A stretch of 47,522 bases of DNA from Pelagibacteraceae bacterium (GCA_017639935.1 JAGFWP010000044.1:1-47522); one strand, 5' to 3'; shown: positions 25,458 through 34,843, counted from the first letter of the stretch. The notes: generated by a model from the sequence alone, not told the origin. Made by a program: numbers and translations.

Positions 25458-26489
25458 TTAATTATTTTCTAAACCTAATTTTTCATCATATCCAAACATA
25501 ATATTCATACATTGCACTGCTTGTCCGCTACCTCCTTTTAATAAATTATCTATCAAGCTTACAATAATTATTTTGGAAGAAACAGAATGATCAAATAATT
25601 TAATAAAACAATTATTAGTATTTTGAACTTTGAAAAAGTCATTTCTTTCTTGTTTATCAATTAATTTCACAAAACTAGCGTTAGAATAAAATTTTGTTAA
25701 ACATTCATTTATATCATAACTTGATATGTCTTTATTCAAATCACAGTATATTGTTGACATCATTCCTCTGAAAATTGGCAAAATGTGGGGATTAAAGGAA
25801 AATTTTACTTCCGTATCACTAATTTTAGACAACTCTTGATGAATCTCACAAATATGACGATGTTCATTTGTATTATAATTATAAAAATTCAACATACCAT
25901 CCTTAGAAATATTTCTTTCATCAAATTTTTTTCCAGCTCCACTATATCCTGATTTCGAATCAATGATTATATTATAACTATTAATTAGTTTGGCTTTAAG
26001 CAATGGTACCAAGGGCAATAAAATTGAGGTGGGATAGCATCCAGGAACTGCAATATTATTGCAATTACGAATTAATCCAAAATTAATCTCTGGTAATCCA
26101 TAGATAAAATTGTTCAATAAATAAGGACATACGTGTTTAGAATTATAATTATTTCTATAAACTTCACTATCATCTAGTCTAAAATCTGCTGACAAATCTA
26201 TGATATTAGTTTTATTAATATTTTTTTTTACAAAATTTTGTGAAACAATATGAGGTAATGCTAAAAAAACTACATCTATATTTGTAGGATCTATATTTTT
26301 ATACAGATCCAATTTTGGCAAAGTGTCATTAGTTATTCTTTTATCAAACTCCTTTATGTCTTTATTAGGAAAATTTTCACTTCCTAGAAAAATAATTTCT
26401 ATACCTGGGTGCCTAGACAGAATGTAAATTAATTCTAATCCAACATAGCCTGTTGAGCCTAAAACGGCTACTGTAATTGTTTTTCTCAT
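25458..26489 (-). CDS. argC: N-acetyl-gamma-glutamyl-phosphate reductase
   Basis: This 343-residue type I ArgC carries out the NADPH-dependent third step of arginine synthesis. It shows the N-terminal nucleotide motif VLGSTGYVGLELI (residues 9-21) and the catalytic cysteine in NIAVPGCYPTSILLPLVPL near residue 150. SGYSGAGKKFDE and NEHRHICEIHQEL follow, with the histidine expected in the active site, and the C-terminal GGSGQAVQCMN is present. It lies 7 bases after rpsI on the same strand, an arrangement conserved in Alphaproteobacteria. Confidence 0.95.
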   Translation of the reverse strand: MRKTITVAVLGSTGYVGLELIYILSRHPGIEIIFLGSENFPNKDIKEFDKRITNDTLPKLDLYKNIDPTNIDVVFLALPHIVSQNFVKKNINKTNIIDLSADFRLDDSEVYRNNYNSKHVCPYLLNNFIYGLPEINFGLIRNCNNIAVPGCYPTSILLPLVPLLKAKLINSYNIIIDSKSGYSGAGKKFDERNISKDGMLNFYNYNTNEHRHICEIHQELSKISDTEVKFSFNPHILPIFRGMMSTIYCDLNKDISSYDINECLTKFYSNASFVKLIDKQERNDFFKVQNTNNCFIKLFDHSVSSKIIIVSLIDNLLKGGSGQAVQCMNIMFGYDEKLGLENN

Positions 26490-26496
26490 TTGAAAA

Positions 26497-26928
26497 TTAT
26501 CTTTTAGAGAATTGATAACTTCGTCTGGCTTTAGCTAAACCAGATTTTTTTCTTTCAACTACTCTTGAATCTCTTGTAAGAAATCCTACCTTTTTAAGAG
26601 ACTTTCTTAACTCATTATCATATAGAGTTAATGCCTTGCTTATCCCATGTCTTAAAGCTCCAGCTTGTCCAGAAAGTCCGCCTCCCTTTACAGTGGCCTT
26701 AATGTCATAATTACTAACTGATTGAATAATTTCTAAAGGTTGATTAACTATCATTTGCAAAACTGGTCTTGAAAAATAATCTTTAAGTGATTTTCCATTA
26801 ATAGAAATTTTACCCTCACCTTTTTTTAGCCAAACACGTGCGATTGAATTTTTTCTTTTACCAGTTGCATACGATCTCTCTTTATTATCTAGGATAGGTC
26901 GTTTTATATCTGTCTGTTCTTCTATCAT
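26497..26928 (-). CDS. rpsI: 30S ribosomal protein S9
   Basis: A 143-residue S9 with [19 protein letters not shown], the central [20 protein letters not shown] and the conserved basic tail [18 protein letters not shown], whose terminal arginine reaches the decoding region. The N-terminal [19 protein letters not shown] is a short lineage-specific lead. It overlaps rplM by four bases (ATGA), the universal L13-S9 pair. Confidence 0.97.
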   Translation of the reverse strand: MIEEQTDIKRPILDNKERSYATGKRKNSIARVWLKKGEGKISINGKSLKDYFSRPVLQMIVNQPLEIIQSVSNYDIKATVKGGGLSGQAGALRHGISKALTLYDNELRKSLKKVGFLTRDSRVVERKKSGLAKARRSYQFSKR

Positions 26929-27389
26929 TTAGAAAAAATATTTTTTTTATTAAGTTTTGAAATATCTAGTTGAGTTGGATTTTGTGCCTGATGGGAATGA
27001 TCCGGGCCATTATATATCTTACAATTTGAAAGTTGCTTTCTTCCAAGAGGCCCTTTGGGAATCATTCTTTTAATAGCAAGTTTAATAATATCACTTGATT
27101 TATTTTTTTCTTTCATTTTTGCAACATTGGTTTTTTTTAATCCACCGGGATACCCGGTATGATTGTAGTATATTTTGTCAGTTAGTTTTTTCCCAGTAAG
27201 AGCGATCTTGTCTGAATTGATAATGATGAGATTATCTCCACAGTCTTGATTAGGTGTGTATTCGGGTTTATTTTTACCTCTCAGTATATTAGCTGAAATA
27301 ACAGCTAATCTACCGAGTACAGCCTTATCTGCATCAATAAGAAGCCAATTTTTTTTAATTTGTTGACTTTTTAAAGAAAATGTTTTCAT
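26925..27389 (-). CDS. rplM: 50S ribosomal protein L13
   Basis: L13 of 154 residues starting [20 protein letters not shown]. The track begins three codons earlier at a GTG (MHR), but the family starts MKTF and an ATG sits exactly there, so 27389 is preferred. Conserved blocks are [57 protein letters not shown] and [12 protein letters not shown]. It is paired with rpsI downstream by a four-base overlap. Confidence 0.95.
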   Translation of the reverse strand: MKTFSLKSQQIKKNWLLIDADKAVLGRLAVISANILRGKNKPEYTPNQDCGDNLIIINSDKIALTGKKLTDKIYYNHTGYPGGLKKTNVAKMKEKNKSSDIIKLAIKRMIPKGPLGRKQLSNCKIYNGPDHSHQAQNPTQLDISKLNKKNIFSK

Positions 27390-27480
27390 GCGGTGCACAT
27401 ACAGATTTGGTAAAATTAAGTCAATAAAATATTAAAAAAGAATTAATAGGAAATTTATTATTGATTGGTAGAAAATTTTA

Positions 27481-27825
27481 TTATTCAAGTAATTCTTTTA
27501 AATTATTTGAAATTTCTTGTAATTTATCAATACTAAGTTTTGTTTCCCCTATTTTATTAATAATAGAAACTTCATTTTTTTTAGTTTTATCGCTTACAAT
27601 TTTTTTTGCTAAATCAAATGAATAATTATGTCTCCCATTTTGATATAAAATGTTTTTTAACTCTTGTAATTTTTTAATATTTTCAATGTTAAAGAATCTT
27701 CTTTTGTTATCAGAAAGTCTTGTTGAAATACCATCAAATTTAGTATCCCAATATCGTATTACATGTTTATTTATTTTTAATAATTCTGATACTTCAGATA
27801 TAGATTTATATTTTTTATCTTTCAT
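27481..27825 (-). CDS. MerR-family transcriptional regulator of the plsX-ihfA cluster
   Basis: A 114-residue protein with an N-terminal MerR winged-helix domain, KSISEVSELLKINKHVIRYWDTKFDGI (residues 6-32) and NKRRFFNIENIKKLQELKNIL. The C-terminal helix (about 75-114) has no metal-binding cysteines. Members of this kind follow ihfA in many Alphaproteobacteria, with no well-defined target known to me. It overlaps ihfA by four bases. The 82-base gap to rplM downstream shows no feature I can name. Confidence 0.85.
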   Translation of the reverse strand: MKDKKYKSISEVSELLKINKHVIRYWDTKFDGISTRLSDNKRRFFNIENIKKLQELKNILYQNGRHNYSFDLAKKIVSDKTKKNEVSIINKIGETKLSIDKLQEISNNLKELLE

Positions 27826-28124
27826 TGAACATTATAATCATTTAATTTTTTTAATATATGTTTACTAGGTAAAAATGAAATCACATTTCTTGGGGCTATC
27901 ATAACTTCCTCTTTTGTTTTAGGATTTCTTCCTATGCGAGCATTTTTTTTTCTAAGTTTAAATGTGCCAAAATTATGTATTTTAACAATTTTATTTTTGT
28001 TTAACCCTTGTATTATTTCTTCAATAATATCATTAACTAAATTGATACAATCTTTTTTCGTAAGTCCAAACTCATTATTTATAAATTCTGCAATATCTTC
28101 TCTTGTAATATTATTCATTGACAA
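27822..28124 (-). CDS. ihfA: Integration host factor subunit alpha
   Basis: A 100-residue DNA-bending histone-like protein of the HU/IHF family. It starts MSMNNITREDIAEFINNEF and has the DNA-contacting arm GRNPKTKEEVMIAPRNVISF (about 62-82) with the intercalating proline. VKIHNFGTFKLRKKNARIG and the C-terminal SKHILKKLND are typical of the alpha subunit. It overlaps plsX by 14 bases; fabH, usually between them in this phylum, is missing. HU is a weaker alternative given the synteny. Confidence 0.9.
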   Translation of the reverse strand: MSMNNITREDIAEFINNEFGLTKKDCINLVNDIIEEIIQGLNKNKIVKIHNFGTFKLRKKNARIGRNPKTKEEVMIAPRNVISFLPSKHILKKLNDYNVQ

Positions 28125-29133
28125 AGTTAACCATTTTTAATTCTTCAATAATAAGCTTATTTATATCTTTTTTGATAAATTCTAAACAATTTTTTAAAGC
28201 TTGAGCAAAAGCTTCTGGGGACGCGCTACCATGGCTTTTTACAACAATCCCATTTAATCCGAGAACCATAGCCCCATTGTATTTTGTAGGATTAACGGTA
28301 TTTGAAAATTTTATTAGATCTTTTTTCAAAATAAAATATGCTATATTGTTAATTATATTCTTTGTAAAAATTTTTTTAAAATTACCAGTAATAAATTTAG
28401 ACAAACCTTCGGCTGTTTTTAATGCTATATTTCCAGTAAATCCATCTGTTACAATGACATCAGCTTTTCCAGACGTTATCTGATCAGGTTCAATATATCC
28501 AATAAAATCATTTTTTAGAAAGCTTTTATTTATCAAATTAAAAGCTTCTTGTAGATATCCTTTTCCCTTACCTTCTTCGGTACCTATATTTAAAATTGCA
28601 ATTTTTGGACTAGAAATATTTTTAATTTTTGCAAAAGCATGGCCCATAATTGAGAATTGTAATAATTGATTTTCATTACTTTCTTTATTAGCTCCTAAAT
28701 CTAACATAATACAAAAACCTTTTGAAGTTGGAATCATAGAACAAAATGCCGGTCTTTTGATATTGTTTAATGTTCCTAATATTATCGTTGATAATACAGT
28801 TACTGCTCCTGTATTCCCTGCTGAAACAAAGCCGATACGGTTTTTTGATTTTATAAATTCAATAGCTTTACGCAAGCTACTTTCCTTCTTTGATCTTAAT
28901 ATAGAAGAAGGTTTATCACCATCTAAAATAACTTCTTCACAATGAACAAAATTTATCATTTCAGAATGTTTATTTAAAAAATCATTATTTATTAATTTTT
29001 TTTTACCAAAAATTATTAATTTAACATTTGAATTATTATTTAAAAATATTTCACATCCTTTAATTGTTTTTTCTGGAGAATTCTCACCTCCCATTGCGTC
29101 CACAACAACGGTTATCTGATTTTCATTCATCAA
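28111..29133 (-). CDS. plsX: Phosphate acyltransferase PlsX
   Basis: This 340-residue enzyme converts acyl-ACP to acyl-phosphate for phospholipid synthesis. Diagnostic blocks are VVDAMGGENSPEKTIKGCEIF at the N-terminus, FVSAGNTGAVTVLSTIILG, AFCSMIPTSKGFCIMLDLGANKES and DVIVTDGFTGNIALKTAEG. The C-terminal GLNGIVVKSHGSASPEAFAQAL is also typical. It stands 8 bases after rpmF and overlaps ihfA by 14 bases. No fabH lies between plsX and ihfA. Confidence 0.96.
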   Translation of the reverse strand: MMNENQITVVVDAMGGENSPEKTIKGCEIFLNNNSNVKLIIFGKKKLINNDFLNKHSEMINFVHCEEVILDGDKPSSILRSKKESSLRKAIEFIKSKNRIGFVSAGNTGAVTVLSTIILGTLNNIKRPAFCSMIPTSKGFCIMLDLGANKESNENQLLQFSIMGHAFAKIKNISSPKIAILNIGTEEGKGKGYLQEAFNLINKSFLKNDFIGYIEPDQITSGKADVIVTDGFTGNIALKTAEGLSKFITGNFKKIFTKNIINNIAYFILKKDLIKFSNTVNPTKYNGAMVLGLNGIVVKSHGSASPEAFAQALKNCLEFIKKDINKLIIEELKMVNFVNE

Positions 29134-29141
29134 ATAAAAAA

Positions 29142-29333
29142 TTAATTATCTTTTGGTGTTTTTTTACTAATTATTTGCTTGCCGTTATATATGCCTGTAG
29201 ATATATCCAACCTGTGGGAAAGTCTTGGCTCACCAGATTCTTTATCCTCAATAATGTTAATTGAGCGTAAAGCATCATGAGACCTTCTCATATTTCTTTT
29301 GGATTTAGATGTTTTTCTTTTAGGTACAGCCAT
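29142..29333 (-). CDS. rpmF: 50S ribosomal protein L32
   Basis: A 63-residue L32 that opens [22 protein letters not shown], the family signature, and continues [19 protein letters not shown]. It lacks the zinc cysteine pairs found in some L32 forms, as is usual in Proteobacteria. It is the first gene of the rpmF-plsX-ihfA-merR unit, with a divergent bamE about 310 bases away. Confidence 0.96.
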   Translation of the reverse strand: MAVPKRKTSKSKRNMRRSHDALRSINIIEDKESGEPRLSHRLDISTGIYNGKQIISKKTPKDN

Positions 29334-29643
29334 ATTTAAGTGAAGTCATATTGATAATTAACAATATTGCAAGTCTTAAATAGCAGAATTTGCAAAAGTA
29401 TAAGTCTAATCACTCGAATTAATATTATTAACTTGTTTTTTAATTTAAGTGATATTTTTTTTAAAAATGACAATAAATATTAAAATAACTTCTAATAAAA
29501 AAAGTTGAATTAAATTCAATTTTTTTTGAATTCTTTTCTAAATTTAACATTGTTCGAATAGTTTCTATGATTGATAAAGATTTTGTTTCAATTCAATTTA
29601 TCCCTGTTTTCATTTTTTAAAAAATAATGTATGAATAAGTTTT
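29334..29643. other. 310-base divergent intergenic region between rpmF and bamE
   Basis: The longest gene-free stretch in the window. It is extremely AT-rich and must hold the promoters for rpmF (minus) and bamE (plus). I see no convincing -35/-10 pair, RNA gene or small ORF. One imperfect inverted repeat, TTGAATTAAATTCAA near 29505-29519, is followed by a T-run and then GAATTC. It resembles a low-GC hairpin or an operator, but in sequence this AT-rich I cannot tell it from chance. Confidence 0.5.
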
Positions 29644-30078
29644 ATGTTTGTTTTCCATAGATTATTGTTAATATTATTGATCTTCACTTTATTTGTAAGT
29701 TGTAACGAAAAAATATTATATTCAGGAAAAATTATTAATGAAGAAAATTTCGATTTTAGTAAATTACAAAATAAAGAAGAAGTAATTGATAAATTAGGTA
29801 ATCCTAATTTTATAGACCCGATTGAAAAGAAATATTATTATTTTTCAGAAAAAAAATATGTAAGAAATTTTTTCAAGCAAAGAATAACTAATAGGATAAT
29901 GGTTGTTTTCATTTTTAATGAAAATGAAACAATTAAATCGGTTTCACAGTATGATTTAAATGATGAGCAGGATGTAAAAAATATTAAAGAATCAACTCCT
30001 AATGAATTAATTGAAAGAGGATTAATTAAAAAAATATTTGGAGGAGTTGGAACCACTATTCCAAGCACTACGCAATAA
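29644..30078 (+). CDS. bamE: Outer membrane assembly lipoprotein BamE (SmpA/OmlA family)
   Basis: A 144-residue lipoprotein. Signal MFVFHRLLLILLIFTLFVSC ends in a lipobox with the lipidated cysteine at residue 20. The mature part begins EKILYSGKIINEENFDFSKLQNKEEVIDKLGNPNFID, the helix-helix start of the SmpA/OmlA fold, followed by beta-strand segments YYYFSEKKYVRNFF and RIMVVFIFNENETIKSVSQYDLND. BamE helps the BAM complex insert outer-membrane beta-barrels. The divergent position beside rpmF-plsX is conserved in Alphaproteobacteria. It converges on hppA with five bases between the stops. Confidence 0.86.
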   Translation: MFVFHRLLLILLIFTLFVSCNEKILYSGKIINEENFDFSKLQNKEEVIDKLGNPNFIDPIEKKYYYFSEKKYVRNFFKQRITNRIMVVFIFNENETIKSVSQYDLNDEQDVKNIKESTPNELIERGLIKKIFGGVGTTIPSTTQ

Positions 30079-30083
30079 ATTTA

Positions 30084-32186
30084 TTACATAGATATTGATG
30101 AAAGCAGAAGTAAAGCTACTATATTAGTTATTTTTATCATTGGATTAACAGCAGGACCTGCGGTATCTTTATAAGGATCACCTACAGTATCGCCTGTGAT
30201 AGCTGCTTTATGGGCTTCGCTTCCTTTTCCACCATAATTTCCATCTTCGATAAATTTTTTTGCATTATCCCATGCGCCTCCGCCAGCGGTCATACTAATA
30301 GCAACAAATAGTCCTGTAATGATTACACCTAATAACAACGCTCCAAGACATGAAAGTGCTGCTGATTGTCCTGCGATAAAAAAAATTACAAAATAAACTA
30401 TTATTGGAGATAAAACTGGCAGCATTGAAGGGATAATCATTTCTTTTATTGCTGCTTTAGTTAAAATATCAACGCAAGTACCATATTCTGGTTTTCCTGA
30501 CCCTTCCATAATTCCTGGAATTTCTTTAAACTGTCTTCTAACCTCTATAACAACTGAACCTGCTGCTCTTCCTACAGCAGTCATACTCATTGCACTAAAT
30601 AAAAATGGTAGCAAGCCTCCTAATAAAAGTCCAACAACTACATAGGGATTGGATAAATCAAATGAAACATCAATTTCATATAAAAGACTATTTGAATCAG
30701 TAGTAAAATGATTTAAATCTTCAGTATAAGCAGCAAATAAAACCAGAGCTCCTAGTCCCGCAGAACTAATAGCATATCCTTTGGTCACAGCTTTGGTTGT
30801 ATTACCTACAGAGTCTAGAGCATCAGTGGTCTTTCTAACGCTATCGTCAAGATCAGACATTTCAGCAATTCCACCAGCATTATCAGTTACTGGTCCGTAA
30901 GCATCAAGAGCTACTACCATTCCTGCCAGTGCTAACATAGTAGTAACTGCTATAGAGATTCCAAATAATCCTGCTAACGAATAAGTTATTATAATTCCAG
31001 CAACTATGATAATAGCAGGTAATGCTGTTGCTTCTAAACTAATAGCTAGTCCTTGAATGACGTTTGTACCATGACCTGTAGTTGAGGCCTTTGATATACT
31101 TTGTACAGGTCTGAAATTTGTTCCTGTATAATATTCAGTTACCCAAATAATTAATCCTGTAATAATCAAACCGACAAGACCGCAATAAAATAAAGATAAA
31201 CCATTAAATGAAGCTGATCCAACAATAAAAGTTGAATTCATACCAACAACATGGTCGGTAATAAAATAAAGTAAAAATGCAGATAAAATTGCAGATACTA
31301 AAAAACCTTTATACAAAGCCATCATAATATTCTCAGTATTACCCAGTCTTACAAAATAAGTTCCTATTATGCTGGCTATAATACAAACTCCAGCTATAGC
31401 TAAAGGATACATCATCATTTTACTAGCTAGATCTTGAGTAAAAAAAATAGAAGCTAAAACCATCGTTGCAACAACAGTTACCACAAATGTTTCAAATAAA
31501 TCTGCTGCCATACCAGCGCAATCTCCAACATTATCACCTACATTGTCAGCTATAACAGCAGGATTTCTTGGATCGTCTTCGGGAATACCTGCTTCAATTT
31601 TTCCAACTAAATCAGCTCCAACATCCGCACCTTTAGTAAAAATACCTCCGCCAAGTCTTGCAAAAATTGAAATCAAAGAAGCACCGAAACCAAGAGAAAC
31701 CAATGGTGCAACAATTGTTCTTCCCTCAAAATTTCCTGAATTAGATAGCATAAAATAATAAGATGAAACTGATAGTAGTGCAAATCCAGCAACCAACATA
31801 CCAGTTACTGCTCCTGCTTTAAAAGAAATTGATAAACCTTCGGCTAATGATGAACTGGCTGCTTGAGTAGTACGTACATTTGATCTAACTGATATATTCA
31901 TACCAACATAACCAGCTGCTCCGGAAAAAAAGGCTCCTATAAGAAAGCCAATTGCAGAATACAAATCAAAGATCAGCCAAATCAAAATGAATATTATGAG
32001 CCCCACTATTCCTATAGTCAAATATTGTCGATTTAAATAAGCCTTGGCGCCTTCCTGAATTGCTCTAGCTATTTCTTGCATTTTATCGTTGCCAGGACTT
32101 TGTGATAGAATTTGTCTAGAAGTGATGATGCCGTATAGAACAGCAGATAAACCGCATAAAAGAATGAATATTTGCATAATTGTCAT
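30084..32186 (-). CDS. hppA: Membrane-bound proton-translocating pyrophosphatase, K+-independent type
   Basis: A 700-residue integral membrane enzyme with many predicted helices that hydrolyses pyrophosphate to pump H+. Catalytic motifs are intact: [55 protein letters not shown] and, near the end, [21 protein letters not shown]. The motif GNTTKA near residue 463 has lysine where K+-dependent enzymes have alanine, which assigns it to the K+-independent class; that class is H+-pumping. An AAGGGAG ribosome site lies about 10 bases before the ATG. It follows nusB after 76 bases. In related genomes thiL often sits between them; it is absent here. Confidence 0.95.
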   Translation of the reverse strand: MTIMQIFILLCGLSAVLYGIITSRQILSQSPGNDKMQEIARAIQEGAKAYLNRQYLTIGIVGLIIFILIWLIFDLYSAIGFLIGAFFSGAAGYVGMNISVRSNVRTTQAASSSLAEGLSISFKAGAVTGMLVAGFALLSVSSYYFMLSNSGNFEGRTIVAPLVSLGFGASLISIFARLGGGIFTKGADVGADLVGKIEAGIPEDDPRNPAVIADNVGDNVGDCAGMAADLFETFVVTVVATMVLASIFFTQDLASKMMMYPLAIAGVCIIASIIGTYFVRLGNTENIMMALYKGFLVSAILSAFLLYFITDHVVGMNSTFIVGSASFNGLSLFYCGLVGLIITGLIIWVTEYYTGTNFRPVQSISKASTTGHGTNVIQGLAISLEATALPAIIIVAGIIITYSLAGLFGISIAVTTMLALAGMVVALDAYGPVTDNAGGIAEMSDLDDSVRKTTDALDSVGNTTKAVTKGYAISSAGLGALVLFAAYTEDLNHFTTDSNSLLYEIDVSFDLSNPYVVVGLLLGGLLPFLFSAMSMTAVGRAAGSVVIEVRRQFKEIPGIMEGSGKPEYGTCVDILTKAAIKEMIIPSMLPVLSPIIVYFVIFFIAGQSAALSCLGALLLGVIITGLFVAISMTAGGGAWDNAKKFIEDGNYGGKGSEAHKAAITGDTVGDPYKDTAGPAVNPMIKITNIVALLLLSSISM

Positions 32187-32262
32187 TTTTGCTGGACTCC
32201 CTTTAGAATTTCGTGGTCATATGACAGAAAGGTTTAAAAAAATCAAGATATTAGAACATTTT

Positions 32263-32697
32263 TTATTTAATAAATTTATCTAATATGGCATTTATTATTT
32301 TAGTGTCTTTCAAATTTACAAATAACTTTGATATTTCTAAGTAATCATTAAGGATTATTTTATATTTTATGATTTTTGAATTATTTAATTCACTTATGGC
32401 CACTAACAATATAGCTTTGTTAACCGTGTCCCACTTTTCAAATTTTCTATCAAACGTAATTAAATTATTTATTTCTTGAGATATATTTTTTACATCAATT
32501 TTTTTGTAATAACTTACTAATTTTGATAAAAAACTAATATTGTACTCGATTTTTTCAGGTGATTTATCTATCCTGGTATTTCGATAATATTTATCAAAAT
32601 CATCTTTTATTTTTTCGATATCTTGATTGTTAATTAACTGCTGAGATACTAATTGAACAGCGGCAAGTCTAGTTTTAGACTTTAGTTTATTATCCAT
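32263..32697 (-). CDS. nusB: Transcription antitermination factor NusB
   Basis: A small 144-residue all-helical protein opening KSKTRLAAVQLVSQQLIN, the NusB signature (R-x-x-A-x-Q-x-L). It ends with KIILNDYLEISKLFVNLKDTKIINAILDKFI, the conserved ND..EI.K.F....FIN.ILD pattern. NusB binds boxA RNA with S10 in rRNA antitermination. It lies one base after ribH, the standard rib-nusB arrangement. Confidence 0.92.
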   Translation of the reverse strand: MDNKLKSKTRLAAVQLVSQQLINNQDIEKIKDDFDKYYRNTRIDKSPEKIEYNISFLSKLVSYYKKIDVKNISQEINNLITFDRKFEKWDTVNKAILLVAISELNNSKIIKYKIILNDYLEISKLFVNLKDTKIINAILDKFIK

Positions 32698-32698
32698 T

Positions 32699-33136
32699 TT
32701 AATTTATTGTTTTGAACAACAAACTTTGACAAGCTTTAGCAGCTTCTGCTCCTTTATTTTTTTTAGATGGATCACTTCTTTCCATAGCTTGTTCTAAATT
32801 TTCACAAGTCAATATTCCAAAACCAATTGGTTTATTAATTTTGATAGATAAATCCATTATTTTTCTTGTAACTTCATTTGAAATAACTTCAAAATGATAT
32901 GTTTGACCTCTTATGATGCATCCTAAAGCAATAAATCCATCATATGAATTTTTATTTTCATTAATTATGAATGGTATTTCAAATGAACCAGGAGATTTAA
33001 CAATCTTATACTGTATTGAAATATCTCTATCAAATAATTCGTCTTTATTATTATCAAAATATTCAGTAGACCCCTTGATTAATCCTTGTGCTACTTTCTC
33101 ATAATAATCTGAAACAACAATAAGTACTTTTTTCAT
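32699..33136 (-). CDS. ribH: 6,7-dimethyl-8-ribityllumazine synthase
   Basis: A 145-residue lumazine synthase catalysing the penultimate riboflavin step. It has PGSFEIPFIINE, the active-site stretch DGFIALGCIIRGQTYHFEVISNEVTRKIMDLS with the catalytic histidine, and IGFGILTCENLEQAMERS. The length suits a capsid- or pentamer-forming RibH. It stands 7 bases after the ribB-type gene and one base before nusB. Confidence 0.95.
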   Translation of the reverse strand: MKKVLIVVSDYYEKVAQGLIKGSTEYFDNNKDELFDRDISIQYKIVKSPGSFEIPFIINENKNSYDGFIALGCIIRGQTYHFEVISNEVTRKIMDLSIKINKPIGFGILTCENLEQAMERSDPSKKNKGAEAAKACQSLLFKTIN

Positions 33137-33143
33137 TTTACAT

Positions 33144-34247
33144 TTATATTTTTTCTTGAGATATAATCTCTAAATCAAAGCCATCTAATGCAATAATTTT
33201 TTTATTACTATTAGATAATAATATAATTTTTTGAAGACCTAATTCTAACAATATTTGTGCCCCGACACCATATTCTCTTAATTCTAGCTTGCTCTCTTCT
33301 GCATCCCGACGTTTAAATATCTTTTGTATTTTTGGTGCCATATCACTATTAATTAAAACTATTGCCCCACTTCCTTTTTGCTCTATTAATTCAAAGGATT
33401 TAGAAATTTCATTTCCAAATATATTTTTTTCTTCAAATATATCCTTAGTGATGTCCAATTTATGCATTCTGACATATTTAGGCTCTTTATGATTTGTTAT
33501 ATTTTTTACCAAAGCATAATGTTTTTCGCCTGATAAGGAATTTTTAAAAATCTTAAGTACAAAATCCCTTCCCATTTCACTTTCAAACTCTCTCTCCGAA
33601 TCAAGTTCAATAATTTTTGAATTTTTTAATCGATATTTTATTAAATCAGAGACTGTGCCAATTTTAAGAGAATGTACTTTTGCAAAGTTTACCAGTTCTG
33701 GCAACCTAGCCATAGTGCCATCATCATTCATAATTTCACAAATAACTCCAGAAGGATTTAATTCTGCTAATTTAGCAATATCTACAGAAGCTTCTGTGTG
33801 TCCCGCTCTTTCTAAAACACCTCCATCCCAAGCCACTAATGGAAATATGTGTCCGGGCGAGACTATATCTTCTTTGTTTCTGTTATGATTAATGGCAACT
33901 GATATCGTGTGAGCTCTATCTGCAGCAGAAATTCCAGTTGTAACACCTTCTTTAGCTTCTATTGAAATAGTAAAAGCAGTTAAATCGTTTTTTAGATTGG
34001 AAGGATTCATTAAAGGCAATTCTAATTCATTAATTCTTTGCTTTGTTAATGCTAAACATATCAATCCTCTGCCGAATTTTGCCATAAAATTTATTGCTTC
34101 AGGTGTAATCATTTGTGCAGGTAAAATTAAATCTCCTTCATTTTCTCGATCAGGATCATCAACAAGGATATACATTTTACCATTTCTCGCATCTTCAATT
34201 ATTTCTTTAATTGGAGAGATAAATTTATAATAATTTTCTTTATTCAT
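33144..34247 (-). CDS. ribB: 3,4-dihydroxy-2-butanone-4-phosphate synthase with degenerate GTP cyclohydrolase II domain (RibBX)
   Basis: The N-terminal ~210 residues are an intact RibB: DDPDRENEGDLILPAQMI (metal and substrate loop), FMAKFGRGLICLAL, AADRAHTISVA, SPGHIFPLVAWDGGVLERAGHTEASVDIA and GVICEIMNDDGTMARL. The remaining ~160 residues follow the RibA fold but lack the three zinc cysteines (expected CLTGD...LRCDCG; here DITKDIFEEKNIFGNE) and the catalytic arginine region. GTP cyclohydrolase II activity is therefore unlikely. This matches the RibBX form known in Alphaproteobacteria. The track starts 12 codons earlier (34283); I prefer ATG 34247 (MNKENYYKF), which overlaps ribE by 8 bases and suits the family N-terminus. 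Confidence 0.88.
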   Translation of the reverse strand: MNKENYYKFISPIKEIIEDARNGKMYILVDDPDRENEGDLILPAQMITPEAINFMAKFGRGLICLALTKQRINELELPLMNPSNLKNDLTAFTISIEAKEGVTTGISAADRAHTISVAINHNRNKEDIVSPGHIFPLVAWDGGVLERAGHTEASVDIAKLAELNPSGVICEIMNDDGTMARLPELVNFAKVHSLKIGTVSDLIKYRLKNSKIIELDSEREFESEMGRDFVLKIFKNSLSGEKHYALVKNITNHKEPKYVRMHKLDITKDIFEEKNIFGNEISKSFELIEQKGSGAIVLINSDMAPKIQKIFKRRDAEESKLELREYGVGAQILLELGLQKIILLSNSNKKIIALDGFDLEIISQEKI

Positions 34248-34836
34248 TTTTAAGGACGTATCTTGATAGCGCATCAAACTCAATATTAACTAAATCATTT
34301 ACTTTTGCATTGTTTAAATTAGTATTTTCATAAGTATGAGGAATAATTGATATGGAAAAATTGTCAGATAATAAATTGGCTACAGTTAGAGATATTCCAT
34401 TGACTGCGATCGAACCTTTTTGAACAATAGATCTTTCCATATTCTTATTGGAATTGTCTTTTTGAAACACAAATTCCCAACTTGATTCTAATTCATTTAT
34501 TTTTAATATTTTAGTAACACAATCAACATGACCGTATACGAAATGCCCGGCTATTTCATCTCCTGCTTTAATTGATTTTTCAAGATTGATTTTGTAATTA
34601 TTATTCCAAAATTTTGTAGTAGATCTTTTAAGCGTTTCTTCACTTATATTAACAGTAAATAAATATTTGTTATTTTCAAAATTAATTGAAGTAGCTGTTA
34701 AACATATTCCGTCACAATTAATTGAAGAGCCTGTTTTGCAATCACTTAAGTTAAGATTAGTTTCAAAAGTAATCTCACTAAAATTACTTGTTTTATTTTT
34801 GATTATGGCTTGATCTTGTATAATTCCTGTAAACAT
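34240..34836 (-). CDS. ribE: Riboflavin synthase subunit alpha
   Basis: A 198-residue trimeric enzyme that dismutates two lumazines to riboflavin. It has two repeated lumazine-binding barrels: residues 1-95 begin MFTGIIQDQAIIKN with SINCDGICLTATSI, and residues 96-190 have GHFVYGHVDCVTKI, GSIAVNGISLTVANL and SISIIPHTYENTNL. It is positioned between ribD and ribBX with small gaps and overlaps, as in the standard alphaproteobacterial rib operon. Confidence 0.95.
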   Translation of the reverse strand: MFTGIIQDQAIIKNKTSNFSEITFETNLNLSDCKTGSSINCDGICLTATSINFENNKYLFTVNISEETLKRSTTKFWNNNYKINLEKSIKAGDEIAGHFVYGHVDCVTKILKINELESSWEFVFQKDNSNKNMERSIVQKGSIAVNGISLTVANLLSDNFSISIIPHTYENTNLNNAKVNDLVNIEFDALSRYVLKNE

Positions 34837-34843
34837 TTTTATA

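Noticed and set aside
29505-29530. Imperfect inverted repeat TTGAATTAAATTCAA followed by a T-run in the rpmF-bamE gap
   Set aside because: The stem has only one G-C pair per arm. It may be an operator or nothing; too weak to list as a terminator or site.
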